The notes: generated by a model from the sequence alone, not told the origin. A stretch of DNA of 64,000 bases from Bryopsis sp. KO-2023 (GCA_030272585.1 BSYQ01000009.1:4712001-4776000); one strand, 5' to 3'. Positions 11,755 through 25,798 are shown, counted from the first letter of the stretch. A program made the numbers and translations.

Positions 11755-14700
11755 ACAGATTGCGATTAGTTGTGCGAAAAACGAGATCATGGACGAAAAG
11801 TCGCTCATTCGCCGGTACCAAGCAGAGGTCAAACAACTCAGGCGCCAGCTGGAACTCACTATGTCTCAAAGTGAGTCCTCATCCTCAGTGTTTTCAAAAT
11901 CACAGCTGCAAATTTACCGATGACAGTTTCGGAATGCATTTTTTTCGTTTTGTGGGTGCAGGGGAAGCTCCTACTCCACCGGCAGCGCAACACAAGGAAA
12001 ACGATGAAGTGGAAGAAGAAATCTCGACGCTCAGGTGTGTCTTCGGACGATTTGACCCGTCGCCAGAAAAATATGCTCATGTGAAGAATGTGGGAAAACA
12101 AAAGAGAACTTCAGGGTTTTCCCCGAATTGTTGAATCTGGAGTATTTCCCCGAATTCCTGCCTCTGGAGTATTTTGGCAGACAAAATGGGATGCAGTCAA
12201 AGTGCATATTTACATGTATATATATTACTGTGTGCGCACATATATATATAATATATCTACGAAGTGAATTCCTGTGGAATGATGTTTTTTTTGGGGGTGT
12301 GTGTGCTGCAAATGCTCAGGTCGCGTTTGGAAGAGGAATTGCGAACCCGGATGAAGAGGGAGCATGACAAGGTTGGATTGGAGGCAAGAATAGAGCGGTT
12401 AACCCGGCTCATCCTCACTTCAACCCGCCAACAGCAGCAAACGCCGAGACAACCTGCCAAGTTCCAGCGATCCCGGAGTTTTGAGGTATTTCCTATACCT
12501 TCCTGTATTTCCCTTTTGTTCCCCCCCCCCTATTTTTTTGTTTAAAAGCAAAACGAAACAGAATTCCTGTTTTTCTTTCCCCCTCGAAAAAAAAATAACC
12601 CAGAACTTTTCCAGTTCTGTATGGGAGAAGGTGAAAAAGAAAGTCATCGAGAAAAGCCGTTTTTAAAGTGGAAAGTGAAAATGTGCAACTTGCAAAAAAA
12701 AGGGAGGTGTGAATCTCAGTAGATTTTTGTTTTCTTTTGAAAGATTATTCTGGGCAGTGTTTTTTTCTCTCTCTCTCTTTTTTTTTTTGGGGGGGGGGAT
12801 GTTTGAATGTATTTGACTGTTTGCAGACGATGCATCATTTCTGTTTGCTTTTTTTTGTTGTTGTTGTGAAGGCACCACGATCCATGTCGATGGAAAGTGC
12901 AATGGATTTATATCCAAACCAGCCTCTGAATGAGTGTGCCTCCATGTCAAGCAGTTACAGGAGCCCCACCAGCTCAAGTACGAAACATTCATTTTTTATT
13001 TTTGTTGTACATGTATATAATATGATAACTGTGCTTTTTTTTATCATTTCATTTTAAGTGTTCCATTTATTTTCAAAGGGGGGGGGGAAACAAAAACTCA
13101 AAAAACAAAGGTCGAAAACGATATGAGGTGGTGGTTGTTTTTTTTGTTCGTAGCAGTTGGGGGTGATTCGCTGGGGTCCATGCTCTCGCCGGCATCTTCC
13201 AGACGGAGTTTCAGCAGCGATGCCAGGAGCATGTTGTCTCATTCTATAGACCTCCTGGATACGAAGGTGAAAGAGCAAAACCAGCAGCTGAAGGAGCAGC
13301 TCAGGTTAATGGCGCAAGCTATGGACGAGCGGGAAAGAGATATGGAAGAGCTCAGATCGCAAACCAGGCTCCAGGTAGGCTGTATATGAATATATATATA
13401 TGGCCGCCCTTTTCCTTTTCGAGAAGCATGGGGTGTGATAGAGTTTTTTTTTTCCAGTGGGGGAAGGAAAAAAGGGGAAAAAAAAGGGGGGAGGGAAGAG
13501 AGCGTCTGACAGTTTTCTTTTTGACAAAGGTCGAAGGGAAAATGGATGTGGTGTTGCTTGAATGATATCGATAAATGTGTGTTTGTATTGGCAGGGTGGA
13601 TCGCCCAAATGTATAGCGACATGCTCCCAAGGCACGACCACTGATGGAGACCTCGATGTCATGGTATGTTGGCTATTAGATGGCTATTAGATGCTAGGAC
13701 ATCACTCACCCTACAAAATCAGGAGTTTTTTTGCCCTTTTTTTTGCATTAACTGGATTTTTTTGCCTTCTTTTTGCATCAACTGGAGAGGAAAAAGAGTT
13801 TTCTTTTTTTTTTTTTGGGGGGGGGGCCCCTTAACTGGAGAGGGAAAAAGAGCCCTTTTTTGTCGACGCCGAAAAAAGAAAGTTTCCTGCATCTCCTTGG
13901 CATCAAGAACGGAAAAAAAAATTAAAAATTAAAAAGATATGCATTTGTAGATCTGAAAGAAACAAATGAAACAGAGTTTGTTTTTTCCTCTTGCCCTGAT
14001 ATTAATCTTGAGAAGCATGATATGCTGAAATGTGGTGGCGATCGACAGATATATAGGTAGGTACCTATATTACATAATGTATCCATCCATATGTATGAAT
14101 CAAATTACGCAAAAATATATAGATACATGAATGTTCAATTTACATTAGGCAAACTTGCCCAACGAAGGCCGGCCAAAACGAGGTGATTTAGCTCTGCCCT
14201 TGGTAAAAATCCAGCTCCATATAGTCGGTTCTGGAAAACCCTCCACAGTTGCATCTAAAGTAGAGAGTAAACCTAGTTAGGTATATGTATATATATATAT
14301 ATATATCTTGTCTTGTTGTTAAATAGCAGATGATGCAGGCGGACAGAGAAGTTCTCAAAGGCAGCCTGGATTTTGCCAAGAGGGAAAATGCTCGATTAAC
14401 GGCTGATCTGGTCAAAGCCAGGGTTGAGCTCAAGAGGGCTAAATCGGAAAATAGACGCCTTGCCGAATTGGAAAGGTCAAATTCTTTGGGGGATAGGAAG
14501 GTGGGTGTTGGATGGATGTTAAAAAGGGATATATATATATATATATATATATGTGTGTTACATAGCTGAAAGCATACGCAGTTCAAAACACACATTTGAT
14601 TGTTGATGGTGAATGAGGCGGCGTTTCATGAATCCGTAAAGTACACCAAATCACATTTTTTTTTGTTCCTTATGGAAAAGCCCGGCATTTTTTTTGTCAA

Positions 14701-14775
14701 AAGGGTTGATTAAGCAAGGTGACAAAAAGGAAATATTTGTTTTTCTTTCAAGGGTTAGCATTTCTTTGATTGTTT

Positions 14776-14819
<44 letters not shown>

Positions 14820-16170
14820 TGGTGGGGTAGCTTTTATTTGCACCAAGCTGTATGTCATCGTCAAGAGCAGATTCAACTGCCACTGACACAACACAGGCAG
14901 AGATAGGGAAAGTCTCCCCGTTTCCCGAAACACCGGTATCAATGAGATCCACTCGGTAAGCTAAAGTGGCTTGGGAAAAAGACCCACAAAAAATGATTTT
15001 TTTTCCTTTTTTTTTCTTTTTTTTTGTTTTTTCGGGAATATGTCGGCCAACCAAGAAAAAGCATACAATAGATTCGCGCATAAACGAGCACTCCACCGGG
15101 ATTCTTTGTTTTGTTTTGTTTTTTCTTCGGGGGCTCAAAATTTATGTAGGTCTGCCTCATTGTATGTATGAAATGAGCGTGTTTTTGAATATATTGATGT
15201 GTATTCCTGGCTCATTTTATGAATAAAATGAGTTTTTGTTTTGTTTTTTTTTTGAAGCTACACGATCTGTAGTTTTAGTGCATTTTGTGTATAAAATGAG
15301 CCTTTCTTTTTTTTTTTAATGATGTCGATTTGTTTTCGAAGCAGGGATTGTAGTTGCGGAACCGATAGCAGTCAGATGCTGAGGCAAGAAGCTGAAATGA
15401 AGGAACGGGTGGCAAGATTCGACCAGAGAATTCAAGCCGCCGTTTCTGAGGTGATGAAGAAGGAGCAGCTTCTGACCACCATCCGGGACGATCTCAAGAG
15501 TATGCGATGTGCGAAAGACAGGGTGGAAAAAGAGCTGCGAGATGTTTTCGGAGAGAATGAAAAATTGCGAAGGGATCAGCAGAGACAAGAGTTGCAGAAC
15601 AACAGGTGTGGGGGGAAGTCGCTTCTCGATCACATGATTAGCTTTTTCCCGCTTCGTCTGTCTGTCTGACTGACAGTTTTTAGGTCTTAAGAAATCAGCC
15701 TTTTGTGTGGCTGCCTTGGTCGCTGGGATATATATGTTCTATTATTTTTTTGGTTTTAATGTGGTGATATTCCTGCGGAAATGTATATATATTTAAAAAC
15801 AAAATTGAGCCCCATCTACTAAAAGAAATGAAGAAAAAAAGAAAAATGATGGGAGGGTCATATATATATTCTTCGATTCTCTGTGTGGTTTCCCTGTCTG
15901 TCTGTCTGTCTGTCTTTTTTTTTGGAGGGCAGAACCAGGATCCACTGTTTTATGTGTCTGCTTTTTTATTTTTTGAACGCAAATCTCAGGCTCCAGGGTT
16001 ATCTGCTGGACGGCATGTCTTCTGAACAACTCAACGAGCTGATCCGCAATTTGACCCAAGCTGCTGAGCGGGTTCGACTCACCGTGCAACTCCGCCGCCT
16101 CTCCACCGTTTCAACATCCGCCAACTGCGATATCGACAATAAGGATTCTTCGGACGATGGCGTCCTTTAG
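8955..16170 (+). CDS. Kinesin motor protein, kinesin-7 (CENP-E)-like
   Basis: Fourteen exons with matching phases: 8955-9226, 9792-10158, 10496-10813, 11311-11568, 11759-11870, 11962-12034, 12320-12485, 12872-12977, 13157-13374, 13595-13663, 14330-14500, 14831-14955, 15345-15605 and 15990-16170 (TAG), about 898 residues. It is an ATP-driven microtubule motor. The motor domain runs from about residue 80 ([11 protein letters not shown]) to 405, with the P-loop [13 protein letters not shown], switch I SSRSH, switch [10 protein letters not shown] and [23 protein letters not shown]-like sequence after the neck and [13 protein letters not shown] are typical of kinesin-7, whose members act at kinetochores or in cell division. 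The tail is coiled coil. ATG 8955 is chosen because an in-frame TAA lies 12 codons upstream. Exon 12 is the least certain; its acceptor is GGGGTAG. Class assignment is probable, motor identity certain. Confidence 0.88.
9227..9791 (+). other. Kinesin intron 1
   Basis: This 565-bp intron carries G-runs near 9487 and 9536 and a C-run near 9559. It is conserved in the inverted copy (about 27090-27655). No gene is seen in it. Confidence 0.8.
11715..11753 (+). repeat. (GT)n microsatellite directly before a kinesin 3' splice site
   Basis: About 19 GT units end five bases before the CACAG acceptor at 11758. The tract stands where a polypyrimidine tract would be expected. Confidence 0.95.
14789..14816 (+). 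repeat. (GT)n microsatellite in kinesin intron 11
   Basis: About 14 GT units follow a (TA)n stretch and precede the proposed acceptor at 14830. It is a second GT tract placed close before an exon of the same gene. Confidence 0.95.
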
Positions 16171-19100
16171 GGCTCCGCACTCCATATGCATTCAATCTCG
16201 TCAAGCCGTGCAAAACATAAAGGAGAGAGAGAAAAAAGGGCAAAAAAAAAAAGGAAAAAAAAGAAGAGACAGACAAGAGAAAACAGAGAGAGAGAGAAAA
16301 AGAGCAACCACCCAAAAATACAAAGCAGAGAAAAAGAATGGGGAAAAGAAGAAAAAAAAATCAAAAAAAAAATTGTATGTACGTAATTCTACAGCACAGA
16401 AAAGAGACACGAGCGAAAAATGGAGCCCAAAAAAAAAGGCCAAAGGACTACACTTTGAGAGCAGTTCGTTTTTCTTTTTTTTTTTTTTTCAGAAAATAGG
16501 GATGCCCGTCGGTGGGTAACCCGTGTAATCAAACTGGATTTTTAGCAGATGCTCGACTTTAAGGAGCAAAAAAAAAAAAAACTTGGATAAGATGGTCGGA
16601 AGGCCACAAAAAGCGAGATCTATAAAAACAGGGCATTCAGAGGGGGTTTTGGATAGGTAAATGTTTTATGCATATGCTGGGAAAGGAGCATGCATAAATA
16701 ACACTTGAAAGGACAGGGAAAAGAACGAGGAAAAAAGGGAAAAAAAAAGAAAAAACATGAAAAAACGACCATTGAATATCGATTGCAGCGGATTGATTCC
16801 ACATATACACATCAAAAGGGGGACTTCGAAAAACATTGGACCTCGAAAAACATCCATCCGATATCAATGGTGCAGTTTTTTTCTTTTCTTTCAAATTCGT
16901 TTTTTTTTTTTTTTTTTTCGAGATTCTTTTGTTCGTTTTCTAATTGGGCCTAGAGGGGGTAAAAAAAGAAAATTTAGCAATCTCCGATTTGAGGGGAGAA
17001 TGAGTGGTGGTGGTGTTTTAGTCTCTTCATCTCGCTGGATAACCAGTTTGCTATAAAGATCATTGTTTTCACTTTTCAAATAGGGGGCTAGGGAATGTAG
17101 GGGGGAAAAAAACAACAGGAAAAGAAAAAATTGTATGAGAAAATGGGTGGGAGAGACATGGTGATTCTGAAAACCATTGTTACGCGCGATCGTTTGGACA
17201 AGCAAGAAAAAAAAAAGAACAAATTTAGAAAAAGGGAGGTAGGGGGTGCAGGCAAGGGGGGATTTAAAAAAAAAAAAGAGAGAGAAAAGGAAATTTTTTT
17301 CCGAACCGAGATTGGGAAATCATGCACAACATATGCTTTTGTTGAAAGACGAGAAAATGAAAGAGACAAAAACAAAAAAAAAAACACTGAGGGGGAAAAA
17401 AAAACTGTTGCACATTAGGGGAAATATATGCATGCACATGGGAAGAAAGCATTCCAACAAGAAAAAAAAAGGAAAGGAAAGGAAAAAAAAAGAGAGAATT
17501 CTGGCTCCTTCCGAGAAACTGGTGAACTCCCTCATTCCTCCCCCCCCCCCCCTTTTTTCCACATCTCGTTTTCCCTTGCCTGTCTCCTGAAGCAAAATCG
17601 TTGTGCGTCCGGTGTGCAACTGGGGGAGCATTTTGCTTGGTACTGAGAGAATGCGTAGATCGAGAATGCGTAGATCAACCAAAAAAAAAGAGGATGGTGG
17701 AAAAAAAAGTTCTATGTTGGAGGGAGGGAAGGGGTGGGGAAGCCGGGGGGGGGGGGAGGACCAGCGAAATAATAGCTGGATGGGAGATGTGCTGAGAAGT
17801 ACATTTCTGGTTTTCCCATTATTTCCTCCGACCCTTCCCCCCGCTCGTTTTCTTTCTTTCGGTCATTCTTCTTTTTTTGTTTCTGCTGTACGTCCGTGTT
17901 TGATACGGAGGGAGGTAAAATTATGTTTGCAGGGAGGGAGCCCTCAATAGCCATATTTCCATTCTCTGTGTTTTTCAGCCCCTCGTTTTGAATCGCTCCG
18001 CTGCACCTCCTTTTCTTCAGCGAAATATGGACCGAAAAAAGAAAGAAAGAAAGAAAAAAAAGAAGAAATCGGTATTTTTCTTTTTCTCCTTTTTTTTTTT
18101 TTTTTTCGTGGGTATATTGGAATTCGGGAATGTATGGTTTGTACCATGCAATCATCCACCATGAGTTCTTTCATGGGGCACCCATTATATTTTTTTGTTT
18201 TTTTTGGTGAAACGGGGATTCCCAACGGGGGAGGAATTTTTTTTTTCTATAAATAGATGCACATAATTGTCAGAACTCGATTTCTTTCTCAGATGCGTTC
18301 GAGGTGGAGTATTTGTTTTTCCTTTCAAGGGAGTTTGGGGTGCCTTTTTCAAAAAAGGGGGGGGGGGGGAAGAGGATGTATTGACGATCTCATTTTACCC
18401 AAGCATTATTCTTTGGGGGTTGGGAAAAAAACAGACCAAAAAAAGAAAAGAAAAAAAAAAATGGAAGAGAGAGATCGGAGGAGAGTGTTGAGTTGGAATG
18501 GTGCAGGCATTGTGTTGGTTTTGTCTTTTCCTCTTTTGATATTTTTACCTATGTACAGTTGAACAACAGGAGTTTGCTGTTTTGAAATGGCAGCAAGGCA
18601 GTTGAATGGAGGGGAAAAAAAAGAGCCGTTTTTATGAGGTTGGCTATCCAACCTTTGGGTAGTGCTTTTTTTTTTTCTTCTTTTTTTTTTTTTTTTTCTC
18701 CTTTTTGTTGGAATCCTTGATGGTTATGAAGATAGTGCAGTGTTGGGCTGATTGTTTGTTTTTGTAATATGTCTGGGGTGGCAGTGGTTTCCCTCCACCC
18801 ATTCTTTGAGAGAGAACCGGAAAAAAAAAGAAAAAAAAAACATTCAAAATTTAACAAAAATTTGAGCTAAAATCTGTGCACATTCGAGAGGAAAAAAAGA
18901 GAGAAAAAAAGAAAAGAAAAGATAAAAGAGAGAGGTAAAAAGAAAAAAAAAAAGAAAACAACAAAACACAAAGAAAAGAGAAAAGAGATGCCTACGGGAT
19001 TATATATAAAAAAAGAAAGAAAAAAACGAAAAAAGGTTTATGGATATATATATATGTTTCGATGCTTGCAGTGATGATCTTGATTTTATGCTTTTTTTTT

Positions 19101-22100
19101 TATATCGATTTTTGGTTACACACATGAGACCTTTTTACATATATATAATTTTTAGGGGGAGAAAAGTTGGCACTGAAAATGAAAGGAAAATTGGGCGGTG
19201 TAGGGGGGTCTTTGTGTATTGTGCTTCTCTTTAGGTTTTTTTTTTTTTTTTCCCATGCTGACCCAGGAAAAGAGAGAAAAATGAGATAGAGATAGAGATA
19301 TTTTGTAAAGAAAAAAAGAAAAGGAAAGAGGGAATTTTTTTTTTAATTAACAAGAAGTGGTGGAAGGATAGAGAGAAAGAAAAAGATTTGACATTTTGGG
19401 GAGAGAATTTGTGTATGGATTTTGAAGGGCGAAAAAATTCGGTGAAAATGAGATTTACAACAGTAAATCTTGCCCCGGATAAGCCTTCTGTAAGAAAAAA
19501 AAAAAAATGAAAAAAAAGAGAGAAAAAAAGAAAAAACATTTCACGAAACAAAAGGAAAAGTGAAGAAGACCACACGAGGGAAAAAAGGTTATATCGAATA
19601 AGCTATCCATATTCTGGGTTGGCAGTTTGAGTTTCGATAATTTCCACGCTTTATGAGGTTCTCTTGAACGTTTGAGGGGGTGGGGGATGGGTGTCCAGAA
19701 AGAAAAAAAAAATAATAATGCCACTATGTCTTGTCGATCTCTACTCAAGTTCCGAATTCCCTATCCTATTTATCAATATTTTATTTTTCTCTTTTCTTTC
19801 CCCTGTATGTCGATGCCCCCTTTTTCTCCTCTTTTTTTTTTTTCGACTCTGTATTTTGCCCCTCTCATCGAAGCCCGTTCTTTTTTCTCAATTTAGCTGC
19901 CCCTTTTTCCGCTTTTTTTTTTTTTTTTAACTTTCCTAGAAACAGAGACGAAAGAAATTGTATTGCCCCTCCTTGACAATGGCGTTATTTAGTGGGGGTT
20001 TTTTTCTCCCTTTTTTTTTTTTTTTTCTTTTTTGAAATATTGGGTGAGGGCTGTTTTTGATGTGGTTTCTTTTTTTTTTTTTGTGCATTGCTTTTTCTGC
20101 TTGTGTATTTTCGTGTTTTTTGGCCTGGAATGGGTTTTTGTTGTAAACCAGAAAAGAAAGGAAAAGAAAAAAAGAAGAAGAATATAGACATATATAGCGT
20201 GCGGTTTTTTCTTTTAAAAAAAGAGGAAAAAAAAAATACTGGAAAGAGCTAAAAAGAAAAATTAAGATGAAGTAAAGCAGGATGGCGAGATTCTTGCAAA
20301 GTGGGGGGTTAATATATGGTTTTGTTGTTGTTGTTGCAATGTTTGGGTTGGAAAAAAAGAAAAAAAAAGCCAAAAAAGGTAAAAACCAAAAAAGACTTGG
20401 GTAAAGAAGAAGAAAAAGAAGTGAGGATAAAAATTCCTCTACAAGAAATGGATGTATGCGAAAGTAAGTCTAAAGATGAAAGAAGAAAAATTCAAGGAGA
20501 GCACTGTTGATATTTTATTTGGGGGAATTTTAGGGGGGGGGGGGAGGTAGAGGGTTGCTTGCTTGTGTTCTTGTTTTGGCGATATTGGTTGATGATATAT
20601 ATATTAAGGTTGGCCTGCTTTTTGTTTTTTTTGAAATTGATGTTTTCGTGTGGAGAGGACGAGGCAAGTCCTTTTTTTCGAGAAATTTTTGACTAGAATC
20701 AAAGGACGGAGCAAAGTTGTGTGTGAAGAGGAGGGGAGATTTTTTTTTTCTTTTTCTTTCCCAACTCCGCTTATTCCTGATGGGAAGCTGTGTAAAACGA
20801 ACGCACCACACCGGTTGTTTGCGACTTATTTTCACATCGAGCAAATTTGGGGGGAAAAAGAAGAAGGGGGTTGGGGGGGTTGGGGGGGGTGGGAGAAAAT
20901 GCATATTGTGATGAAGAATTCGGGAAAGGTTGGGGGGGGGGGGGTAAAGGAAAAAGAAAGGGAAAAGTGAAAAAAAGGGATGCCGTGTATGTTGTCTGTT
21001 TTTTGTTTTTTTTAGGATGTGAAGCTGTAGGAAAGAAATGCTTGATTTTCTTTTTTGAGGGGGTGTCGCCCCTTGCTTCGCAAAATAGGGAGAGAAAAAA
21101 AGAAAAGAAAAAAAAAACGGACAGAAAATCCTTGAAAGATGAGCAGGTACAAGAAGACAGGGATTTTCCAAAAAAAATTAAAAATCGGCGACAAAGAGCA
21201 TCTATATATGAGTCATGCACAAGAAACTTGGCTGCTTTTTTTTTTTTCCTTCTTTTTTTTTGTCTTCTTTTGAACATGTTTTGTTTGTTGGTTGTTTTTC
21301 TTTCAATTTGGTGGGATTCGATGAAGGGACCTCTGGGTTGACAGGATTTAAAACGGATGCTGCTTTCCACACAACACAAAAATATCAGAAACTGAAAAAA
21401 AAAGAAAAAAAAAGTGGTGGTGGCATTGTGTGGGGAAATTTTGACCTGGTGTGCTGGGAAATCGATTTAAGCAAGTTCCATGGAAAAGTCAAGAAAAAAG
21501 CTACAAGGCATTTTCGCTGCAGAGGGGTGGTTATTGGATCAAGGCCCCATCTCGCTCAGTTTGTTTTTTCTTGTACAATTCTCTTTTTTTCTTGTATCAT
21601 TTTTTTTTCTTCCCTTTTTTTCTTTTTTTTTAATTTTTAACTGTGATTGTTTTTTTCGCCCCTGTACAATTGCCCTCAAACTGGGATACTGGGGTTCGGT
21701 GATTTTGTAGGTGGGATGTGTGTTGCATTGTGGAATTGACATTTTTTTTTCCTTGGGGGAAAACTGAATTGTGGGTTTTTAGGAAGGAAAGATATTAATA
21801 GATGGAGGGGGGGGGGGATTTCTGGAGGTTGATTTGTTGGCACTGACAATGAAAAATGTCGGACGATTGTTTTGTTTTGCCGAAACCGTGTGGGTGGGGG
21901 GTTGGAAAAAGAAAAAGAAAAAAAAAAAGAAAAAGAAATTTGCTCATGTATCCTGAATTCCCCCCAAAAAAAGAGAAAAAAAAAACGAAAAAAAACAAGA
22001 AAAAGATTTTTTTTCAACAAAAAATTGCAAAAAGAAAAGAAAAAAGTGAAGAATGTGGTGGGAGTATGTGACTGGGCGCCACAAAACATAAGAAAACTTT

Positions 22101-24180
22101 CCACCCATTCACAGCGATGGTGGCATTCGTTATGATAATATTGCGAGGAAAATCTGCTTATTTTAGAACCTTACTCCTGACTTTGAATTCTTCTTTTTGT
22201 AGAGATATTTTGGACGGGGGGGTTGGGAAAGAGGGGTTAGTAATCGGTAGGGGTTGTGTGGATAGATTTTTGGGGAGACAGACATACAGGATTGGGTGAC
22301 TTTGGTTGGGGGTTTGGGGAGGTTGGGGGGAAATCTGCATCTAATCTCCTTTGTGTTTGGGGTTTTCAAATGTACGATTGTAGTTGTGGAATTCAAAGAT
22401 TGAATAGAAAGGCGAAAGAGTTCTTTTTTCTTTTTTTTTAAGAAGAGAAAAGAATGCACAGTGACTCCTGTCTGAAGATCGATCATTTCAAGGAAAGAAG
22501 GAAAGAAAAAAAGTGAAATATGATTTCAATTACTTTTTTTTTTTAATCATAATTTACTGCCTGTTTCTTCCTGTTATTTTTTCGGGGCGGAGGATGATTT
22601 TTCTTTTTCTTCTTTTTTTTTCTTTCGTCATCTGCAATCTGCACAAACACAGTTTTTTTCAAAAAAAAACAAAACTGCCCCTTCCCCAGTCTGTCTCGTG
22701 TGTTTTTTCTTTTGGGTTTTCTTCTTGTTTTTAGCTTTTTGCACCCCTTGCACGACCAGAGTGATATTTTTTTTTCCTTTTTCAAACTCTTTCTCTCTTT
22801 CAATGGCCTGCCTCAGGAAGAAAAAAAAAACAAACAAACAAAGAATGTTTCTGTGATGAAAAAAAAGAATCTTGTTTTTTAAAGATAAAATCCTTGTCTG
22901 TACGAAATTGGGTTGATTTCGAGGTTCGAAAGAAAACAAAACAAAAATAAGAACCCTTTGTAAAAAAAGAAAAAAAAAGGGGGGGGAAGAGAAGAGAAGG
23001 AAAGTTGCTGACAGAATATATTAATATTTTTTTTCTAGCAGTTTTGATGCCTTTTGTTGAGAATTTTGGGCTCCTTCTCAATGCGCGTAGCAATCGGACA
23101 AACGAAAGGTGATTTTTTTTTCATAAGAAAAATTTAACAGGAACTCCTGATGAATTTCAAAAAAAAAAAAAAAAGAAACTGACATTCTTTTTCAAAAAGA
23201 AAGGGAAAAAAGCACGGCTGGTGAGGGAGGATTGGGGTGTGGTTTCTTCAACATAGAGGGAAGATTTTAGGAAAAGGGGGGGTGGGTGGGTGGGAACATT
23301 TTGCTAGATATTTCTTAGGATGTGCAGATAGATACATCTAGATTTTCAATATTAGAGAGCAGGAAAAGAAAATGCTTTTTTTTTCATATTCAAAGTTGCT
23401 TGTCCTAACTATGTCCATCTTTTTTTTGTCCAAAAGTATCAAGTCTTATGGCATTTTGGGAAGGTGGGGGGGAAGGGGGGAGCTGGTTTCTGAAGCCACC
23501 CTTTTTTTTTTAAATATAATGGGGGAGGGGTTGAGGAAAAAAAAGAAAAACGTATCGAAGAAAACAAGGCAAAACAACCAAGGGGAAAAAAAAAGGTTTA
23601 AAAAAAATTTAAAAGGAAAAAAAAAAGGGGATGGGTTTTCGTGCTTGGGTTTTTTCTTTCGCACGCTTGTATACATTTCGATTTATGTCGCGGTGGGGGT
23701 GGGGGGGGGGAAAAAAAACAGATTTCAAGTCGAAAGCATTATTCATCTCGACTTGCTTTTTCTCTTTCTTTTTTTTTGTTTTTTTTTTCAACTTGCCAAA
23801 ACGCGACGCTCTTTGTGTTTTGCCTCGATAAATAATCGTGGGAATGGTTTGGGTTTTTTTTGAAAAAAACCTTATTTTTTTTTATGAATTTTCTTTTTTT
23901 TTTTCATTTGGTTTTTTTATCAACATCTGAAAAGATCGAGAGGCACTCTTGATATAGGAGGATGAAGGGGAAAGTGTGATATTACACATTGTTGTAATTA
24001 TAGCAAAAAAAAGGGGAAAAAATCATCCTTCTATTATTCTCTGATTCGGGTGGAAACCATGAAAAGGAAAAAAAGAAAAAAAAAAACGATGGAAAGAGGA
24101 TTCGACAAAGAAAAAAGTACCTACCTTGTTTGAATGGATGAGCAATTAATAGCTGATTTTAAGACATTTCATTTTCTCAG
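16171..24180. other. 8-kb homopolymer-rich gap without genes
   Basis: Long runs of A, T and G (8-20 bases) alternate with GA-rich and TC-rich tracts. C runs are rare (one near 17540). Reading frames here are low-complexity Lys/Phe/Gly translations of the runs and show no codon structure. The first part may be kinesin 3' UTR. There is a TATA-rich stretch near 19040-19160 but no supported gene. Confidence 0.7.
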
Positions 24181-24754
24181 GGTATGGCAGCAAAGGCAAA
24201 TCTTAGCCACCTTTGCTCCCCTGGAGGAAAAAAAAAACTAGCTATGAAAAAAAGTGAAAAAGGCATACAGCAAAGAGTTGTTCAATACCAGCAGGACAGA
24301 AGAACAGTTTTCTTTCTTTTCCCCAGACAAAGACGCAGTGTTTCTTGTATGATATGGTTGCATATATCTATCTCATTTTGTACTGGTTTTTGTGTTTCAT
24401 TCTCTCAACCTGGGGTCGCCTCCACGAGGAATCTGGCGCAAAAACTGGCTTGTGCTTTTGTGGTTTTGCACACTGGAATTATCAAAAAATGATCAAGATG
24501 AAGCCTGAACCTTTCTGTTTGTTTTCAGTTACACAACAGCCAAAAATCATGGAAGTGAAAAATTTCAGGAGTGGTCTCTCTCGCTGTCACAAAAGCAACA
24601 GCCAAAATCATGGAAAGCATGTGCGATCTCCTATCGTAAAAAATGATATAAATCCCTTTGCTTTCGGCTGATTTTATATCGTACGATGAAAAAACATCGC
24701 ATGCAGAAGGTGTCCAAGCCGCAGAGCCGTTGCCTTCTTTACCTTCTTTCAGTG

Positions 24755-24818
24755 GGGGATACCGCGCATCTTGTGAATGTCACTCACAGTGCGGTAAAGA
24801 TCCCACTGCGGTATCCCC
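24755..24818. repeat. Inverted repeat with 11-bp perfect arms
   Basis: GGGGATACCGC (24755-24765) and its exact complement (24808-24818) flank a 42-bp loop. It could fold as a hairpin. Function is unknown. Confidence 0.75.
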
Positions 24819-24879
24819 AACCTATTTGTAGCATCCACACCTCTGTCTTTTGGGACCGGGTGTTGAAAAAGTAGGAAAG

Positions 24880-24940
24880 CGCGAGGGAGTCGAACCCTCT
24901 GAGTATCGTGGACCAACTCCACCGCTTCTCTTTTCTTTTT
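24880..24940 (-). other. tRNA-like T-arm / Pol III B-box remnant
   Basis: The minus strand reads GAGGGTTCGACTCCCTC, a perfect T-arm hairpin matching the B-box consensus (plus coordinates about 24884-24900). Upstream there is only a weak A-box-like GTGGAGTTGG, and no full cloverleaf can be built. It is likely a tRNA or tRNA-derived SINE remnant, not a working tRNA. Confidence 0.3.
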
Positions 24941-25798
24941 TTCCCCCAAAGTCTCCCCACACTCACTCGTCAAGGAAACACTGGTGTGGTGGTGGATGTG
25001 ATGATTGAGGGAAATAATTGTTGTTATATTTTTCGTGGTAACATGGCTGCGCTGTAATTTTTCGAACCATTTTCCTTGCCGCTGCTGTCGAGACTAGGAA
25101 CTAAGCGGGAGAGAAACAACAACAGGGCGGCAACCGAAAAACGTGAGCTGCGAAGGACAGGCCTGCGGCAGCAAAGGAAAAAATGAAAGTCCTTTGCGAA
25201 GTTCGCCAAACCTTGTTGTGCGGTACCGCCTCTCCAGGTTTGGGGGCTCCGTTGTTTTTTCTGTAGGTTTGACACAGGGAAGTAAAAAAAAAAAAACAAG
25301 AAAAAACAAACGCGATCCCAGATCAGGGTTGGCGATAATTGCTGTGCTTTGAAAAATTATGACTGTTTTGTCTTGCCCTTTGGTGTGGTCTTGGGGTTAT
25401 GATGGTTGGTAAGTGTATTGATTCGATCAGGGATAAACTCCACCTGGACATCGAAAACTTGTTGGATGTATAGGTAGACCACCGAGCTCGGCAAGGAAGC
25501 CAGATTTTCCCAGTGCTTCTCATGAGTTTGCTGCTGATGGATGTAGAGAAGTGGAGGTTGGGACTTGGCGAAGGAAATATATTTGGTTTCTCAGCGACTC
25601 GGATTGCCCGCCGAATTATGGAAGCTGGACAGCAAGGTGGGGCTTCCTCTCGTTCTTCATTCTGTTGCAATAGAGTGATCCATCGCATTGATGTTTATTT
25701 AAATTGAATTAGTTTATTTTGAGATTCCCAAACTTCTGCCCCAATCAGGCAAATCTATACAGTGCACAGATGTTTTCCTCATAGTTCAAAATCTGGGA

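Noticed and set aside
24880-24940. Complete tRNA gene
   Set aside because: Only the T-arm is convincing; no anticodon or acceptor stem can be formed.
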